Below are positions 1 through 11,866 of a stretch of 64,000 nucleotides of DNA, one piece after another; the stretch's first letter is position 1, and each line of letters begins with the position of its first letter. A program made the position numbers and the translations under genes. Source of the DNA: Armigeres subalbatus (Eukaryota > Arthropoda > Insecta > Diptera > Culicidae); assembly GCF_024139115.2 (NCBI RefSeq), contig NC_085140.1, positions 231,634,371-231,698,370 on the forward strand. Reading direction: 5' to 3'. Below the pieces are notes generated by a model, which worked only from the letters and a program-made list of their open reading frames with translations, was not told the DNA's origin and did not search any database.

Positions 1-92
1 CAACATCACTGAAAATTTTTAAAATTATTTACCGAATAATTTCGTTGTAGAGATTTCGGTAAAATTTTACAGAAATCTACTATTTATTTTAA

Positions 93-1110
93 GTGTGTTT
101 GTTTGAGAACTTCGAACAATTTCTTCAAGTTTCGACGCCCGACCAACCATCAACATCTTGGCATAAGCCGCATAGGGTGCGACGCATATCCCGCGTCAAC
201 TCCGAAGTTCCACCATTGCAGAAGATTGGATCAGCCAACAGTATAAAATCCAACAAGGCTCCCGGGATCGATCGCATTTCAGCAAAGATACTCCAAGCTA
301 ATCCCGCATACTATCTCCGTAAATGTCGCATATTTTTCTGGCAGACTGGATGCACGGCGTTTAGTGAACGTCCTAAAAAAAGAATCTGACTGTGTGTCAC
401 AAGGTTCTGTGCAATGTTATCCTACAACATCGGATACAGAAGCAAATAGACACGACTTTCCGACGGCAGCAAACAGGCTTCCGACGGATGCACATCTGTG
501 GACCACATTATTACAATCCGTAATGTCCAAGAGTACCTCTATTTGGTATTCATTGACTACGAAAAAGCTTTCATTCGTATGAACCACAAAAATCTGTTGG
601 GCGCCTTTAGACACAAAAGGGAGTTCCGGACAAAATCGTCGGCCTCATCAAATCGCAGTATGAAGCTTTTACGTGTAGAGTCCTGCATAACGGAGCTTTG
701 TCTGACCCCAGGCAAAGCATGTATTCTATCTCCGCTACTCATCGTAATCAAAGAGATCATGGTGGGTGCAATTGATCGTGTACTTATCCGTTAGCTGCTC
801 TGGCAGTCTATTACTATGGAGTATCTAAACGACTTCAAACTGACTGATGATATAGCTCCACCAGCGCAACAGCGTTGTGACATGCAGGGTAAGCAGAACG
901 ACCTGACCTCGGGTCTCGAAATCAACGTCAACAAGACCAAATCGTTTTATGTCAATACAAACAATTCCTCCAACTTTACGGTAGCCGGAAAAGTAGTGAA
1001 AACGGTCGAATATTTTCAATATATTGGCAGCCAGGAGAACGGATCACGTAGGCCATGGCTGCTGAAGTAGTTGACAGGAATCTGACCTGGGCCCAGATCC
1101 AGGCTAAAGC
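93..1110 (+). pseudogene. Decayed non-LTR retrotransposon reverse transcriptase (RTE-like)
   Basis: This is a remnant of a LINE reverse transcriptase, which would copy element RNA into DNA at a nick. Visible pieces in order are NKAPGIDRI near 250, VFIDYEKAF (RT motif A with its Asp) at 546-572, ACILSPLL (end of the QG-x-LSPLL motif) at 717-740, and LTDDIA (the catalytic A/Y-x-DD box) at about 840. NVNKTKS and VEYFQYIGS, typical of the region after the catalytic box, follow. Most of it lies in one frame, with a frameshift between about 390 and 498 and a stop at 792-794. No endonuclease domain is seen upstream. Family knowledge suggests an RTE-type element; clade assignment is an inference. It cannot be functional. 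Confidence 0.75.
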
Positions 1111-3780
1111 AAACAGCCGCCCAGGATGAAGATCTGCTACGTTGGCCCTATGAGACCCTAGGGGTGCTCGGGACACATGAGTGAGCGCATGAGTATCGAT
1201 CTAGCTAAAGCAAAGAATAACGTCTATCAACAAAAAGGGTCACAAAATTCGTTAGCTGTTTCAAACATAAACCCCAGCTGATATTATTTATCTATTATTT
1301 CAATCAAGTCCATATCATATGTTGTTATGCAGTTCATGGCTTCTGCCCGGGGAGTAACCTCGTTACCTAAATGGAAATGCGCCTGATATATCGCAGTCAA
1401 AGGATGATGGATCCGTAGACTGATCCCGGTTATGTCAAGTAGATTTGAATAGGGGTAGCGTAGGTCGTTCAGATTAACTTCTAACTCATAAAAGTGTTGT
1501 TTAAATCGAAAAAAATATTATTTTTGAGAAATTGCTGAAAGTCTCGATAATAAAGACGTAAAAAAAAGCAATGCATTGGAATAAATTCAAATAAATCGGG
1601 ACTTATCGGGAACATTGCTTTATCGATTCCGTAGAATGCAACCATTTTACTTCAAAACTAATTCCCTTGTCTGGTAGAGGAAAGCGTATTCTGTCGGATG
1701 CATACGGTGGTTTTCTGAGAAAATGTTTGCTTTAGCAGGAATTTGCCTTCCAATGTTTGTTTACAAAACAAGTTACGCCCAAATCACAAATCAGTCCCGA
1801 AATGTGAGTATAATGCAATCCATCGCTCTAAAGTGCTATTTTGACCGTTCCAACGGGTGTTTGTTTTTGTTTTCGGTATATTCAAGTATTCCCAATGTCT
1901 TCCTTTCGATTATTTTTTTCCATTTCATTTTATATTAGTGTGGCAAAATGTCAATCTTTACGACATTGATCCATCACAACGTTTGATGCAAATTTAGCTG
2001 CAACATCGCTTTCAAATCGGCACCCTGCGTAGCACGAAGTGCAATCGGATCTCCATCGTGCCGGGTGCGGTGTGTTCTACATCACACTCGCCCATAACAA
2101 ACAGCTTGAAGCTCAGAAGCGATAAAAAATTACATCACTTGTTGATAGACGTATGATTAATGTTTTCCTTTCAACCTAATTGTAGCGGCTGAAATCGTTC
2201 AGCTGCTCCTCCGGCTCCGACAGTGCAAGTTGTTTATTTCGCCTTCGAATAAATCATAACTGATATTTCACGGTTCACCGGTTTGGTTTCCTTTAATCTA
2301 TCTTCATGCGAAAACCCCACGCCATGACCGCCCGACGGCCGCCGGGCCGGCCGACCTAACCGATCTTTCCGCGACGCTGCTATATCGCACGTCAATTTCA
2401 CTTGCTTTTAATGTAGGGTTTCCGTTTCCAGCGCGCGGGTGCATCATCGCGACTGTGTTTACATGACTGCAAAATTCTTATGAATCGAAGCCGCTGGCTG
2501 TGTGCACGTCCATCACACATACGCGCAGCCCCCGTAAACCTCGAAATTAACAAGTCATAAATTTTATGCTTATTAATGAAGCACATTCGACCGGAGTTTC
2601 TCGGCCTTTTTATTTCTCCATAAAACAGCAGAAAGTTTATGAAATGGTACAATAATCGTTAATGAGTGATTCGTGCTTCGGCTGAGTACAAATGAGGCGA
2701 GGAAAGATGAAAGAGGGAAACACCGGCCAAGCGTGGGCGGGTCGTTTGATCTATCGGTTCTAATTACATAAACTAATTAACTTTCATCGAAATAGAACGC
2801 CGGAAAGTAGCAGTAGGATTATTGCATGAGGTGGTATGAATGGAACAGCTCAAATTGATGGTATGTTTTGTGTACAAACAATCTCGTTCACGCTGGTTCT
2901 AGAAATCTCATGTTGGTGTTGATGGAGCAGGAGTTTGTTTAGCTTTTGTGTCGGCTTAGCGCTTCTCGTATTTTTCAGAGGTCTACTTAATGGTGAAATG
3001 TGGTTGTGGTGCGTGCTTGGAATTTAAACCGCTGTGTTTCGATTATCGTTCAAAGGCAGCATAGTGTCTAGTTTATTGTATTCCTGAACAGCAGAAAGAT
3101 AATGATTGAGTAAACTAGTTGAGATGAATATTCTATAAGGCTCCTTCTACTTCGAGTATCCTCAAAATTGGACACTTTTTCATAAAGACATTTATCAAAT
3201 ATCAACTTGCATTGGGTAAAACTATTGACTGATTTTGGAGGATGCATGATTTCATATTCATGATTATCAAGCAGATTTATTTACGCGAAGAAGAACATAT
3301 ATACCTAGGTAATTGTTCTTTTTTCGGCTTCACTTAGGGTAGGAAAAGAATTTTGCATTACTATAAATTAATTTTACATTTAACAGCATTTTTACATGAC
3401 ATATCGAAAAATTAGAAATGTTTATCAAGTTGCTTTTTAGCCATATTTGTTTTTGCTTTTATATGCATTGAATGGCCATGCGTCTCTATCAAATCAAATG
3501 GCCAGTGCAACATCCTGATTCTAGTTATGAAATATTATTTATGTGTTAAAAATCACTATTGAATATGAAAATAGCTGGCCATTTTTTTCAAAAGTTGTTA
3601 TTAATTGTAAGCTTTTCGATGCCCGCCATTGCATGAGTATGTATCTTGGTGGAAAGTACAATGGATACACAATTCCCCACCCGAAAACATTACTAACTGG
3701 ACCAAAAATTGAACTCATCACCTCTGGTTTAGAAATCCTATGCCTTTGCTAGCAAGGCTAACAGGAGAGTTCAATTGTTT
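1111..3780. other. Single-copy non-coding stretch with a GC-richer island
   Basis: I see no credible gene or recognisable transposon here. Short open frames (for example 1723-1938 and 2398-2652) show no family features. Bases 2180-2760 are richer in GC and complexity than the surroundings and contain several homeodomain-type TAATTA/ATTAAT and CATAAA words. That pattern would fit an insect enhancer but is not proof of one. The remainder is AT-rich and featureless. Confidence 0.45.
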
Positions 3781-3794
3781 CGGTCAAATGAAAA

Positions 3795-4440
3795 TCGGCT
3801 TAACGTGTTATGCGGCTAATTGGCAATTGAAATGACAGGAAAGGCCGTTTGGCTGAAGGACACAAGGCCGACATTTGATTGGCCGAATAAGTCATTTGGC
3901 CGAACAAACCGTCAGGTTGAAACCCGTCTGGCCGAAAATGTCATTTGGACGAAAATGCTCTTTGGCAGAAAGGTCCATTTAGTTGAAAATGTAATTTGGC
4001 CAAAACGGACATACGGCTGGAGATGTAGTTGAACTTTTTCTTTTGTTTGAAGGTCATTTGGCAGAAAAAGCTACATTTTGGCTATATTACTCGTTCATCA
4101 AATAACATTATCCACCATATAATCCATTCGGCCCAATGAAATTATCGATGAAATGACATGTTCTACCAAATGACCATATCGGCCAAACAACATTTTCGGC
4201 CAAATGATCTATTCGGCTGAAAGGCCTGTTAGGGCAAACTAATTTTTCGTACAAATTACCAGTTCGGCCGTATGCCGCTTTCGGTCAAATGACATTCTCG
4301 GCAAATCCTTTTTTGATCTAATAACAACCGTTTCAGGTAAACGTTCAATTCGGCCAAATTACTTTCGACTTAATGTATTATTCGGCCAAGTGGCACTCGG
4401 CTAACAGGCTTTCCGCCAAATGACTTTCAGCCAAAACAAC
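3795..4440. repeat. Foldback locus 1: inverted arrays of TTTGGCC-type short repeats
   Basis: From about 3795 to 4075 the + strand carries imperfect tandem copies of a ~20-bp unit with the core TTTGGCCGAA, including variants GGCTGAA and GGCAGAAA. From about 4120 to 4440 the same unit appears in the opposite orientation as TTCGGCCAAATGA. The locus is therefore an inverted repeat whose arms are themselves tandem arrays. The open frame at 3820-4032 is only this array read through. Related arrays occur at 23.5, 39-40.6 and 59.8 kb. The layout resembles Foldback/Galileo-type elements of Drosophila, where long inverted repeats are built from short tandem units; the comparison is structural only. Confidence 0.8.
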
Positions 4441-5498
4441 ACTTCCCCTTCTTGAAAGATTTGCCATGCAATTTGCGGAGTCTTTCTTATTGCCAATGCG
4501 ATGAATTTCCCGTCGAATTCCAAAGAAATTCGACCAGTTCAATCAGTCCGTGAAAATAAAAATAAATACACATAGAAATTAAAAAAAAAATTCCATGAGG
4601 ATTTCCTGTGGACCTTCCGATGAATTATTCTTGGATATTCAGAACAATTTTGCGTTGAAATCCAAAGAATTCCTTGTGGAATTTCTTGTTTTGAACAATT
4701 CGCGGAAATTCCGGAGAACACTCATTGAAAAATAGGAAAAATACTTGTGTTTGTATTGTGCGTATCTTCAATCTAATCCCCACTGTCCGGCAGCGGTATT
4801 GTGGAAGAAAACTGTCTGTATTAAAATCAGCTTTAGTCCGGGAGTTAGAAGCTCCAGTAGTGACCCATTTCAGACTGCCTGGTAACTAACGTCCAGCCCG
4901 AGGTGACTGCCACTTGCAACAAGCCCCTTATGTTTATCGCCTGTTTATACCATATTCAATTACATAATGGATCCATGAAAGAACTTTTGGATTTTTCAAT
5001 CCAGCCCGCATCCAGTTTTGAAATCATACGAAAAATATAATGAAACAATCTCATCAATTGATCCAATTCCGGAAAAATAAACTGAGGAAGCGAAGATCAC
5101 TCCTAGTGTTCATGAACAAATCACTTAACTTTTCCAGGGCTATTTTGTACAATTCGTTATTGATTCTTGTTTTTCTGATTTTATCAAACAGCCACACATA
5201 TTTTCACCAAAGTCATCCCAGTATACAAACCACACAAAACCGTTTCGCGCACTTAATTAAGAAATACACTTTAGTGAAGGTCACCAAACGCGTAAATTTC
5301 AAACTTCAGATCACATAAACTTTTTCCTTCTAGTATACATATGTATGCAAACATCAGCCGAATCTGACTCTTGCAGGAACGAGCAAAAACGTAACAGCAA
5401 ATTCAAAAGCAACCATCCGTGCGCATGACTTACTGCGATCCATCATTGGAAAATCGCAAGAATACTTGATGAAAACGGAAAATGCTGGGTGAAGCGTA
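4441..5498. other. Non-coding; degenerate GAATTTCC-type repetitive stretch
   Basis: Bases 4500-4720 hold loosely repeated GGAATTTCC/GAAATTCC words resembling a decayed minisatellite; similar wording recurs at 6840-7130. The rest, including a 92-codon open frame at 5040-5318 with no recognisable features, shows nothing I can support as a gene. Confidence 0.4.
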
Positions 5499-5757
5499 CA
5501 CTCCAAATAATCTAAACGTTGTTTCCACCTGAATTTCCAGGTACATTTTACGTGCACACGTAGCTGCAAATGCTTCAGAAAATTCAGGTGAAACTTACGT
5601 GTCCGGTGAATTCTATCCAAAACTCAGGTAGAACTTACCTGATTTTCACGTAGAATGAAATTTCTATCGGAAAATCAGGTAAAAGTTACGTGAATTTCAG
5701 GTGGAAAAAATCTACGTATTTTTTCAGGTGGAAAGAACGTACAGATTTTTTTGGGTG
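5499..5757. mobile_element. MITE with CACYCCAAA termini and TA target duplication
   Basis: The left end reads CACTCCAAATAATCT and the right end is its near reverse complement, AGATTTTTTTGGGTG. Each is flanked by TA (5497-5498 and 5758-5759). The 259-bp body consists of repeated inverted CAGGTGAA/TTCACCTG and TTACGTG/CACGTAA words. There is no coding capacity. TA duplications point to mobilisation by a Tc1/mariner-type transposase; this is inferred from structure. Confidence 0.7.
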
Positions 5758-6197
5758 TACCATTGGTACTTCGCGCACCTGAAGGAATAAAATAGCTTAG
5801 CCTCTTACCCAGCAACTCCTATCCCTACCTCCTCGTGGCGCTGGCCGGGTTACGAGCAACCCACAACTGGTTCGGTTTGAAATGTCCAAAAACGTCAAAT
5901 TTGAGAAATTGTCAATAAAATTTCCCGAATCGTCGTCATCGCTAATAGTAGCGTATTTGTCTAGCATTCCATTGGTATACAAATGTCGGCATAAGATCAA
6001 CTACGGCCAAAGTTATAGACCAAAGACAAAGGGTCCCCACAACCGAACCTCCTCCCCTATTATTAAACTTGATTTCGGCTCCGTAACGCTTCACGTCTTC
6101 TGAATTAACAAAATATTTAAAAAAATGAACAAGAGAATACGGACCGGAACCATCGGCGAAGAACAAGCGACTTGTTGAAAAATCCCAACGACCTCCC

Positions 6198-6822
6198 TTG
6201 AGCTTGAGCTTGAGCTTGATTGACTGCTCGTAGTTGCTACTCCATTATAACCAGATCAGCTGTTCTTGCACAGAGAACCAACAGATGTTTGCTTGGGACT
6301 AGCACACATCTTCAATGTACAAGTACTGGTGATCTCATTTGTTAAGTCATACTGGCGCCTGCCACGTCAGAATGCTAGTCAATGTAGGGAAGGGGGAGGA
6401 AATGATGATGCAATCACTCGCCCACTGCAAGCCGAATATACCTCTGCACTTGCCACGAGTTCATGCGGAATTTGTTGGAATTTTTGGGTTAGGTTCGAGA
6501 GGCAGAGGTCCGTCTTGGTTAACGAGCTGCCAATGTGATAGATAGGAGAAAGCAACTGATGGAATTTCTAATTGGATGTTTGGAAACGCGCTTTATAGTT
6601 CATTTCCAATTCTAGCAGATTACTGTTAGAATATTCAAGTTGAAGGTATAGGAATTGAGATGGAAACGGTATGGAAGTCCATTTCCAATTCTAGCGATTG
6701 CTAGAACATGAGAAATATAGAGAAAGATACAAAGTAGGAGAATGGAACGGACCTGGGATTGAACCCACGACCTCCTGCGTATGAGGCAGAAGCAGTAGCC
6801 ATATGACTACCAAGCCCGCCCA
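6198..6822 (-). mobile_element. Complete tRNA-derived SINE with 21-bp target-site duplication
   Basis: On the minus strand the element starts at 6822 with a tRNA-like head. It has a box-A-like TGGTAGTCATATGG and a box B, GGTTCAATCCC, that matches the RNA polymerase III consensus. A ~500-bp unrelated body follows, ending at 6198 in a short CAAGCT tandem tail. A perfect 21-bp direct repeat flanks it at 6177-6197 and 6823-6843. This is the hallmark of target-primed retrotransposition using a LINE's enzymes. The 3' end (GTAGCAACTACG hairpin plus CAAGCT repeats) recalls the gecko/MosquI tails of Aedes, from memory only. The 89-codon frames inside are spurious. A shorter relative sits at 22820-22993. 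Confidence 0.9.
6748..6822 (-). promoter_or_regulatory. tRNA-like internal Pol III promoter of the SINE
   Basis: The head folds as a degenerate tRNA. Box A-like sequence lies near 6799-6812 and box B GGTTCAATCCC near 6756-6766, about 40 bp apart. The segment between them reads like an anticodon arm (CTCATACG), as in an Ile/Met-like tRNA ancestor. It is a SINE promoter and not a functional tRNA gene, because it continues without a terminator into the SINE body. Confidence 0.75.
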
Positions 6823-6843
6823 GAAAAATCCCAACGACCTCCC

Positions 6844-9805
6844 GTGGAAAATCTTGATTAAAATTCCGTGAACATTTAAAAAAATGTACCATAGAAGTTC
6901 CGAAGAATTTCCGCCACCATTCAAAATATCAATAAATTACAAATAAATCAATTTCAAACTACTGAAATTCCAAACATTTTAATTTGCCCATTCCAGATAA
7001 TTTCCCTTACAAATTCAATAATATTTTCTTTCTAACGAGCTTCCCTAGGAAATTCCTAAGAATTGATTTCAAAGTATTTTCCGTAGAAAATCCGAAAAAT
7101 TCTAAAAGTGTATTTCGGGAAAACGTAGAAGTTCACTGGGGTGGTTCATTACATTTTTCGAATAAGCCCATATCTTTGTCTTTCTCTCGCCGTCGCCGAC
7201 GATTTTCGAACCGGCGCACGCCTCTAAATCTAGGTTTTATGGAAAAAGTTAGCCTCTGATTGTGCTTTTGTCCATTGCAGTAACCGCCTTGCTACTGGTA
7301 GTTGTTGGCAGGCAATCAGTCACTGCCTTTCGTTCACTTTCGCCTTATTGGGAGTTCAGATTTAGATTAAATTGAGCGAGTCGCTTGACTTCAATTCGAA
7401 TCGAACCTTTGTTCAACTGACTTGAATGAATACAAAAATGAACATTTACAACTTTTGGCAAATGAATTGACTGATTTGTTCAGTTCACTTGCCTATTAAA
7501 ACGTAGCATTATGAAATTTGTTTTTCAAATTTCGGTTGATGAAACCAACTTTTGACTATTATAGGTAGATTCCAACACTGAATCATGAAGATATGAAACA
7601 TATTCTACTGCAAGGAGTGAGTGCTAATCAGTATTTAACAACTGCATAATCAATTTCATCAATCATACTCAACAATATAAAGCAGGTGGACAGTCGAGAC
7701 AAACGAAAATTGTATCTATTGAACCGCACACCACCAAAGTTAGTAACGGTCTGTTACTGCGATGTAATTCTGCCAACAAAGGCGTTTGATTGGAGTTGAT
7801 TGATTTCCTAATTCCGAGTGTACGAGCCCTGCAAAATCAACCTCCATTGGTCTGGCAAATGTACTACTCAATCTTGCCTCTCCTAATTTGGTGTCAAAGC
7901 TGTAATCAATCATACTCACTTTGGCCATCCATTATACACTCCTTCGTTGGCCATCTATAAGTGGGTTCCAGCATGGCTCGAAGCACGAGGCATCTGACGA
8001 GCAATTTATGGCCGATTCACCCGTAATAAAACATCACTTGCGCGTATAAACTAGGTGCGCGTCAACGGAAACCGGTCCAAGTCGCTGACTGACTTGGCGG
8101 TTCCTCTGATGTCTTATGCTGGGCCACTTGATGGCATCGAAACGTGTTGCCTGTCACATGACTAGAGGCTAATCTTGTGGCAGAATCGCATTTCTTTCAG
8201 TTAGCCGTCAATGTAGATTTCATGACGGAGCAGCTTAAAAAATGGCGTTAATGTGTATCGGGGGAGCATTTAGTTTTCTCTTAAATGCAGAAATTTAGGA
8301 AACGATGAATATATTGCCACTGCAGCAAAAACCGAAATGCTAATGAGTAATGGGACGCATGGACATGTTGGACAGCCTCGCGATGAAATTGCACATCAAC
8401 CGCCGACGCTACACTTTTGAATCGACGTTGTGTTCATTTGAATGACAATAAATATAAACTGCATTCGACAATTTAGCATATAGTACAGATGCAGCGAGAA
8501 GTGATCTCAATTTCACTTTCCGAAGGATTGTGCGGACAATCATTGCGAGTAAACGATGAAAGTTCACTGTGGTCACAAACGAAAAAATGGCAACATTTTA
8601 GAGTTTCATTGGTACAAGGAATATATAATACAGTGAAAAAAATAAAATAAAGGTAGATATATGAAAACACACTATTTCTAAATTCGATTCCAGTCAAAAC
8701 CTGTTTGATATGTTGCGTTATGTTTATTGTATAGCACTAGCACATTATTTTATCTTAGATACACAGATGCTCGTGAACTTATTCTTCGTACAAACAAATT
8801 TAGTAACATATCCAATATACGATAAATATAAATTTATGTTCAGTATTTCTAGCCGGGTACCACAGTGACGCACTAGGGTGGTCAATTATTCATCTGTCCC
8901 AGTTGACAAACGTCACTGATCCTGTCGGGGCACCTCTGTGTGATTGTTCTGCGCACCTCTTCCGGAAGCCTCGTCGCCGGCATCGTTTATCCAATAATTT
9001 ATACGGCACAGATTTCAATAAAATCTATTAATATATTGCAGTTTTCTACCGTTGAATGTGCCACATTAAAAGCTATTATCAATAAATTATGGCCGTATAT
9101 ATTATTTAAATGCGATGTTTTATGGCTTTTGTATGCAAAAGGTTCTCCCGCCGCATTCCCTGGTTCGATCGTTTGGCATATCCCAGCTGGTTGCGCGGTA
9201 GAATGGGTGATGTGTGCTTTATGCACTCTCCGCAAGCCAGACAATATCGAGTGGTTAATGTATTGTGTATTATTGATATTGCGCTTTTGTGCGGATTATG
9301 TTTCCTCCGTTTGCCGTCACCATCGTCGTGGGTCGGATCGATTTACCTCTTTTTGCACACACTTATCTCTGGCTGCCGATGGTGTCTCTCGTCGGGCTCA
9401 ATTAATGGCCCATTCCTGACCATCGTAGGATCTGTGTCAGTAACACTCGAGCGGGGTGCAATTTGCAATACAGAGAATGATGAAAAACATGCATAAATAG
9501 CCTGTAAACATTGCATAAATCATGCAGCTAATATCGCACCTCTGGAGATCAACTTGTTGCGAATCGTTGTAAAGGATTCGGTATTTCTTGGCTAAATGAA
9601 TTACATTTTAGATACAAGAAAGGCACAAGACGTTGGTGTCACTTAGATAAAGCATTATTACAGGTTATTGGCCTAATTGGAATCCATACTTGTGGAATTG
9701 ATGCAGTACCATTTGGCCTAACTTTAAATGCCGGATACATTTTATTTATGGTAGACTGTTGATACTGATTTTATGTTTCTTCAATCTCTTGCATAATAAC
9801 ATTTA
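6844..9805. other. Non-coding, mostly single-copy DNA
   Basis: Bases 6844-7130 hold degenerate GAATTTCC words like those at 4.5 kb. From 7260 onward the sequence is complex and shows no transposon signature. Overlapping open frames of 159 and 128 codons at 8940-9496 run in two frames with no codon bias, domain or start context I would trust. The block 7960-8260 and the block 8940-9540 are higher in complexity and GC. They contain CATAAAT and TAATTA-type words, so they may hold regulatory DNA. Confidence 0.4.
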
Positions 9806-9994
9806 CACACACAAGAAAAAGTTCCCAAATTCGTGTACCAGTAAAAATACACAATGATTGAACTCACGGATTCGGGAACACCAGTCACGTTTTCCGGGAC
9901 GTCCCAGAAAACGTGACTGTTATTCCCGAAGCCGTGATTTAAAATACGACCTTATTTTATTAGTTCACGAATTTGCGAAGGCTTTTTTTGCGTG
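9806..9994. mobile_element. MITE with CACGCAAAAAAAGC-type termini (copy 1)
   Basis: The left end CACACAAGAAAAAGTTCCC and right end GGCTTTTTTTGCGTG are inverted. Inside are the paired words CCCGAAxxCGTGA and ACGTTTTCCGGGACGTCCC, the latter centred on a CGGGACGTCCCG-like palindrome. The left flank is TA and the right flank CA. A sister copy at 57657-57824 has clean TA flanks. There is no coding capacity. Confidence 0.7.
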
Positions 9995-10699
9995 CATGAC
10001 ACGGAGCACCGTAACCCATGTACTAATGTTGTTGCCTTTTTGATTGAAATAATTACCAAAAGTTTTTGATCGCACAAGATGCGAATGTTTCAAACATCCT
10101 TCTCAGTAAAATTCAAGTTCCTTTTAGTTAAATGCAAATGACTTTGCATACACGCGGTAGTAAGTACTCAGCATCGAATGAAGTCGTTTTTGTATCCTCA
10201 GATTTGGTGTACGATAAGCTCCGCCAGATCTCCAATTAGCCTCACGTTACGAACAAAGGTGTAGGATTGTCAATCCAGGGATTGCGAATTCATTTCTTCT
10301 TTTAGTCGATTCTTTAGTCATATGACCATGTGCGAGGCCGGGCGTTAACCAGGATTTAAAGTATCGTTGACCCCAGCGCTGTTACACGACATTGGGGTTG
10401 AGAAGAGACATGGCAGATTTGGCTCCAATGGCGGATGAAATGTTTGTCTGAATAATGAAAGGATTGATGCTCAGAATTACGACTCCTGATCTTGCGTGAA
10501 AAATTCAACATCGTTGATTTCGCATAACTCCGGTGATAAACATTTAGAACATTAGAACTTAACATTATTTTTTTTTCGTTCTGGTCTGTGGAAGAGGCAT
10601 GACTGGTTCAAGTTTAGACCCATACCTTGATTGCAAAGTTCAGATGTGAACAAGTGAAGGTGAAGAACTTTTAAAATTCAACAAATTAATTTTGCTTTT
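9995..10699. other. Nothing recognised
   Basis: The stretch between the MITE and RTE copy 1 contains no open frame with protein features and no repeat that I can pair elsewhere in the window. Confidence 0.4.
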
Positions 10700-10961
10700 C
10701 CTATGGTTACGGGGGCAGCAGGGACTATGTCCAAGGGCTTGACGATCCCTCCCCAGGCCATCTGCGAGTTGTAGCGCCTGCCTAGGATGTGGTAGGGTTT
10801 GACAGTGGGCCCTGTTAAACCTCTATAAAAAGCTGCATGTATACGCAAGTAGGCTCCGCCAAAACGACCGTGTGCTGCTCAAAGCGCACAAGCCCAAGTC
10901 CTGGTGTTAGGTGGGACGCTAAACAGCCCTGACACGATGGCCCTCCGACGAGACAGGAGGT

Positions 10962-11180
10962 TTGCGCAGACCCAATAAGCCGCCTTTAAAAACAACTATT
11001 ACGAACGACATAGAAGATAATACGACTCGATACAATCGGCAACGACCTAGGCGACGAATAAAGGATCACGATTGGAAGCTTGGAACATGGAACTGCAAGT
11101 CGCTAGGCTTCGCAGGTTGCGACAGGATAATCTACGATGAATTACATCCCCTTCGATGTCGTAGCGCTGCAGGAAATCTA
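10962..11180 (+). pseudogene. RTE copy 1: truncated N-terminus of APE endonuclease ORF
   Basis: The reading frame carries the basic leader RQRPRRRIKDHDWKLGTWN and the LGTWNCKS motif that opens the apurinic-type endonuclease domain of RTE LINEs. Relative to copy 2 a few bases are lost at about 11150, shifting the frame. The homology stops at about 11180, so the catalytic GDMN and DHxL motifs are absent. It would give no active endonuclease. Confidence 0.85.
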
Positions 11181-11356
11181 TTCGGAAAGAAACAATCTTT
11201 GCGAATGTGCCATCAAATATAACTCTTTTGCAATCTAAAAAGCGCAAGAGGTGGAGCCTACGGAAACATCCTTCGATTGCAGTAAAATTGCAATATTGTT
11301 GCAAAATACTACAGCGGAAAAAAATAAAATAAAAATATAAAACTGGATTCAATTCA

Positions 11357-11850
11357 TGGATCTTGTGATTGATAGTCCTTCACTCTACCACAGCACCATT
11401 CAACACTTAGAAGGGACTGCATGTTTACTCAATATAAAAACAATACGATTATGAAGTTTTGACTCGGGTTTTCTGTTACTTGATTGCACCATCACAGGAA
11501 AAAATTGTAAGTTGTCAAAACGTTGAACGATGCTAAATTAAACATGAAGACACATTCAACTTATCTGCAACTTAATTTAAACAAACAATTAAATTTTGAA
11601 AGACGCATTGAAGTTACATGGTAAAAAATATGCAACTTAATGATTTTGTTTCGTTTTTGCAACATGAAGTGCAGTATTCTTTGTTTGTTTGTTTCCAAAT
11701 GTCAAACACGTACTGCATTGCAATTTTAATGAAACATTGATCACAATTCGAATGTTTTTGACATCTTGATGCAACTTTTTCGTGCTTTGATGTTTTTCCA
11801 ATGCCTTTAATGAAACTGAATAGAAACAAAGTGCTTTTAGGAATATGTTG
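11357..11850 (-). repeat. Dispersed repeat 'AB', copy A, inside RTE copy 1
   Basis: Read on the minus strand from about 11850 to 11357, this stretch aligns along most of its length with the + strand at 28270-28944. Shared words include AAAAGCACTTTGTTTC at the start and GAATGGTGCTGTGGTA near the end. It sits where about 600 bp of RTE endonuclease should be. The distal end is TGTGGTAGAGTGAAGG followed ~35 bp later by GAATTGAATCC. These resemble Pol III boxes A and B, so part of it may be tRNA-related. No coding capacity is recognised. The family is unknown to me. Confidence 0.75.
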
Positions 11851-11866
11851 CGTGTGCTACTTGGGT

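Noticed and set aside
8940..9496. Overlapping 159- and 128-codon open frames on the + strand
   Set aside because: They use the same DNA in two frames, have no recognisable domain, and the composition does not favour either frame. I treat them as chance frames in GC-richer DNA.
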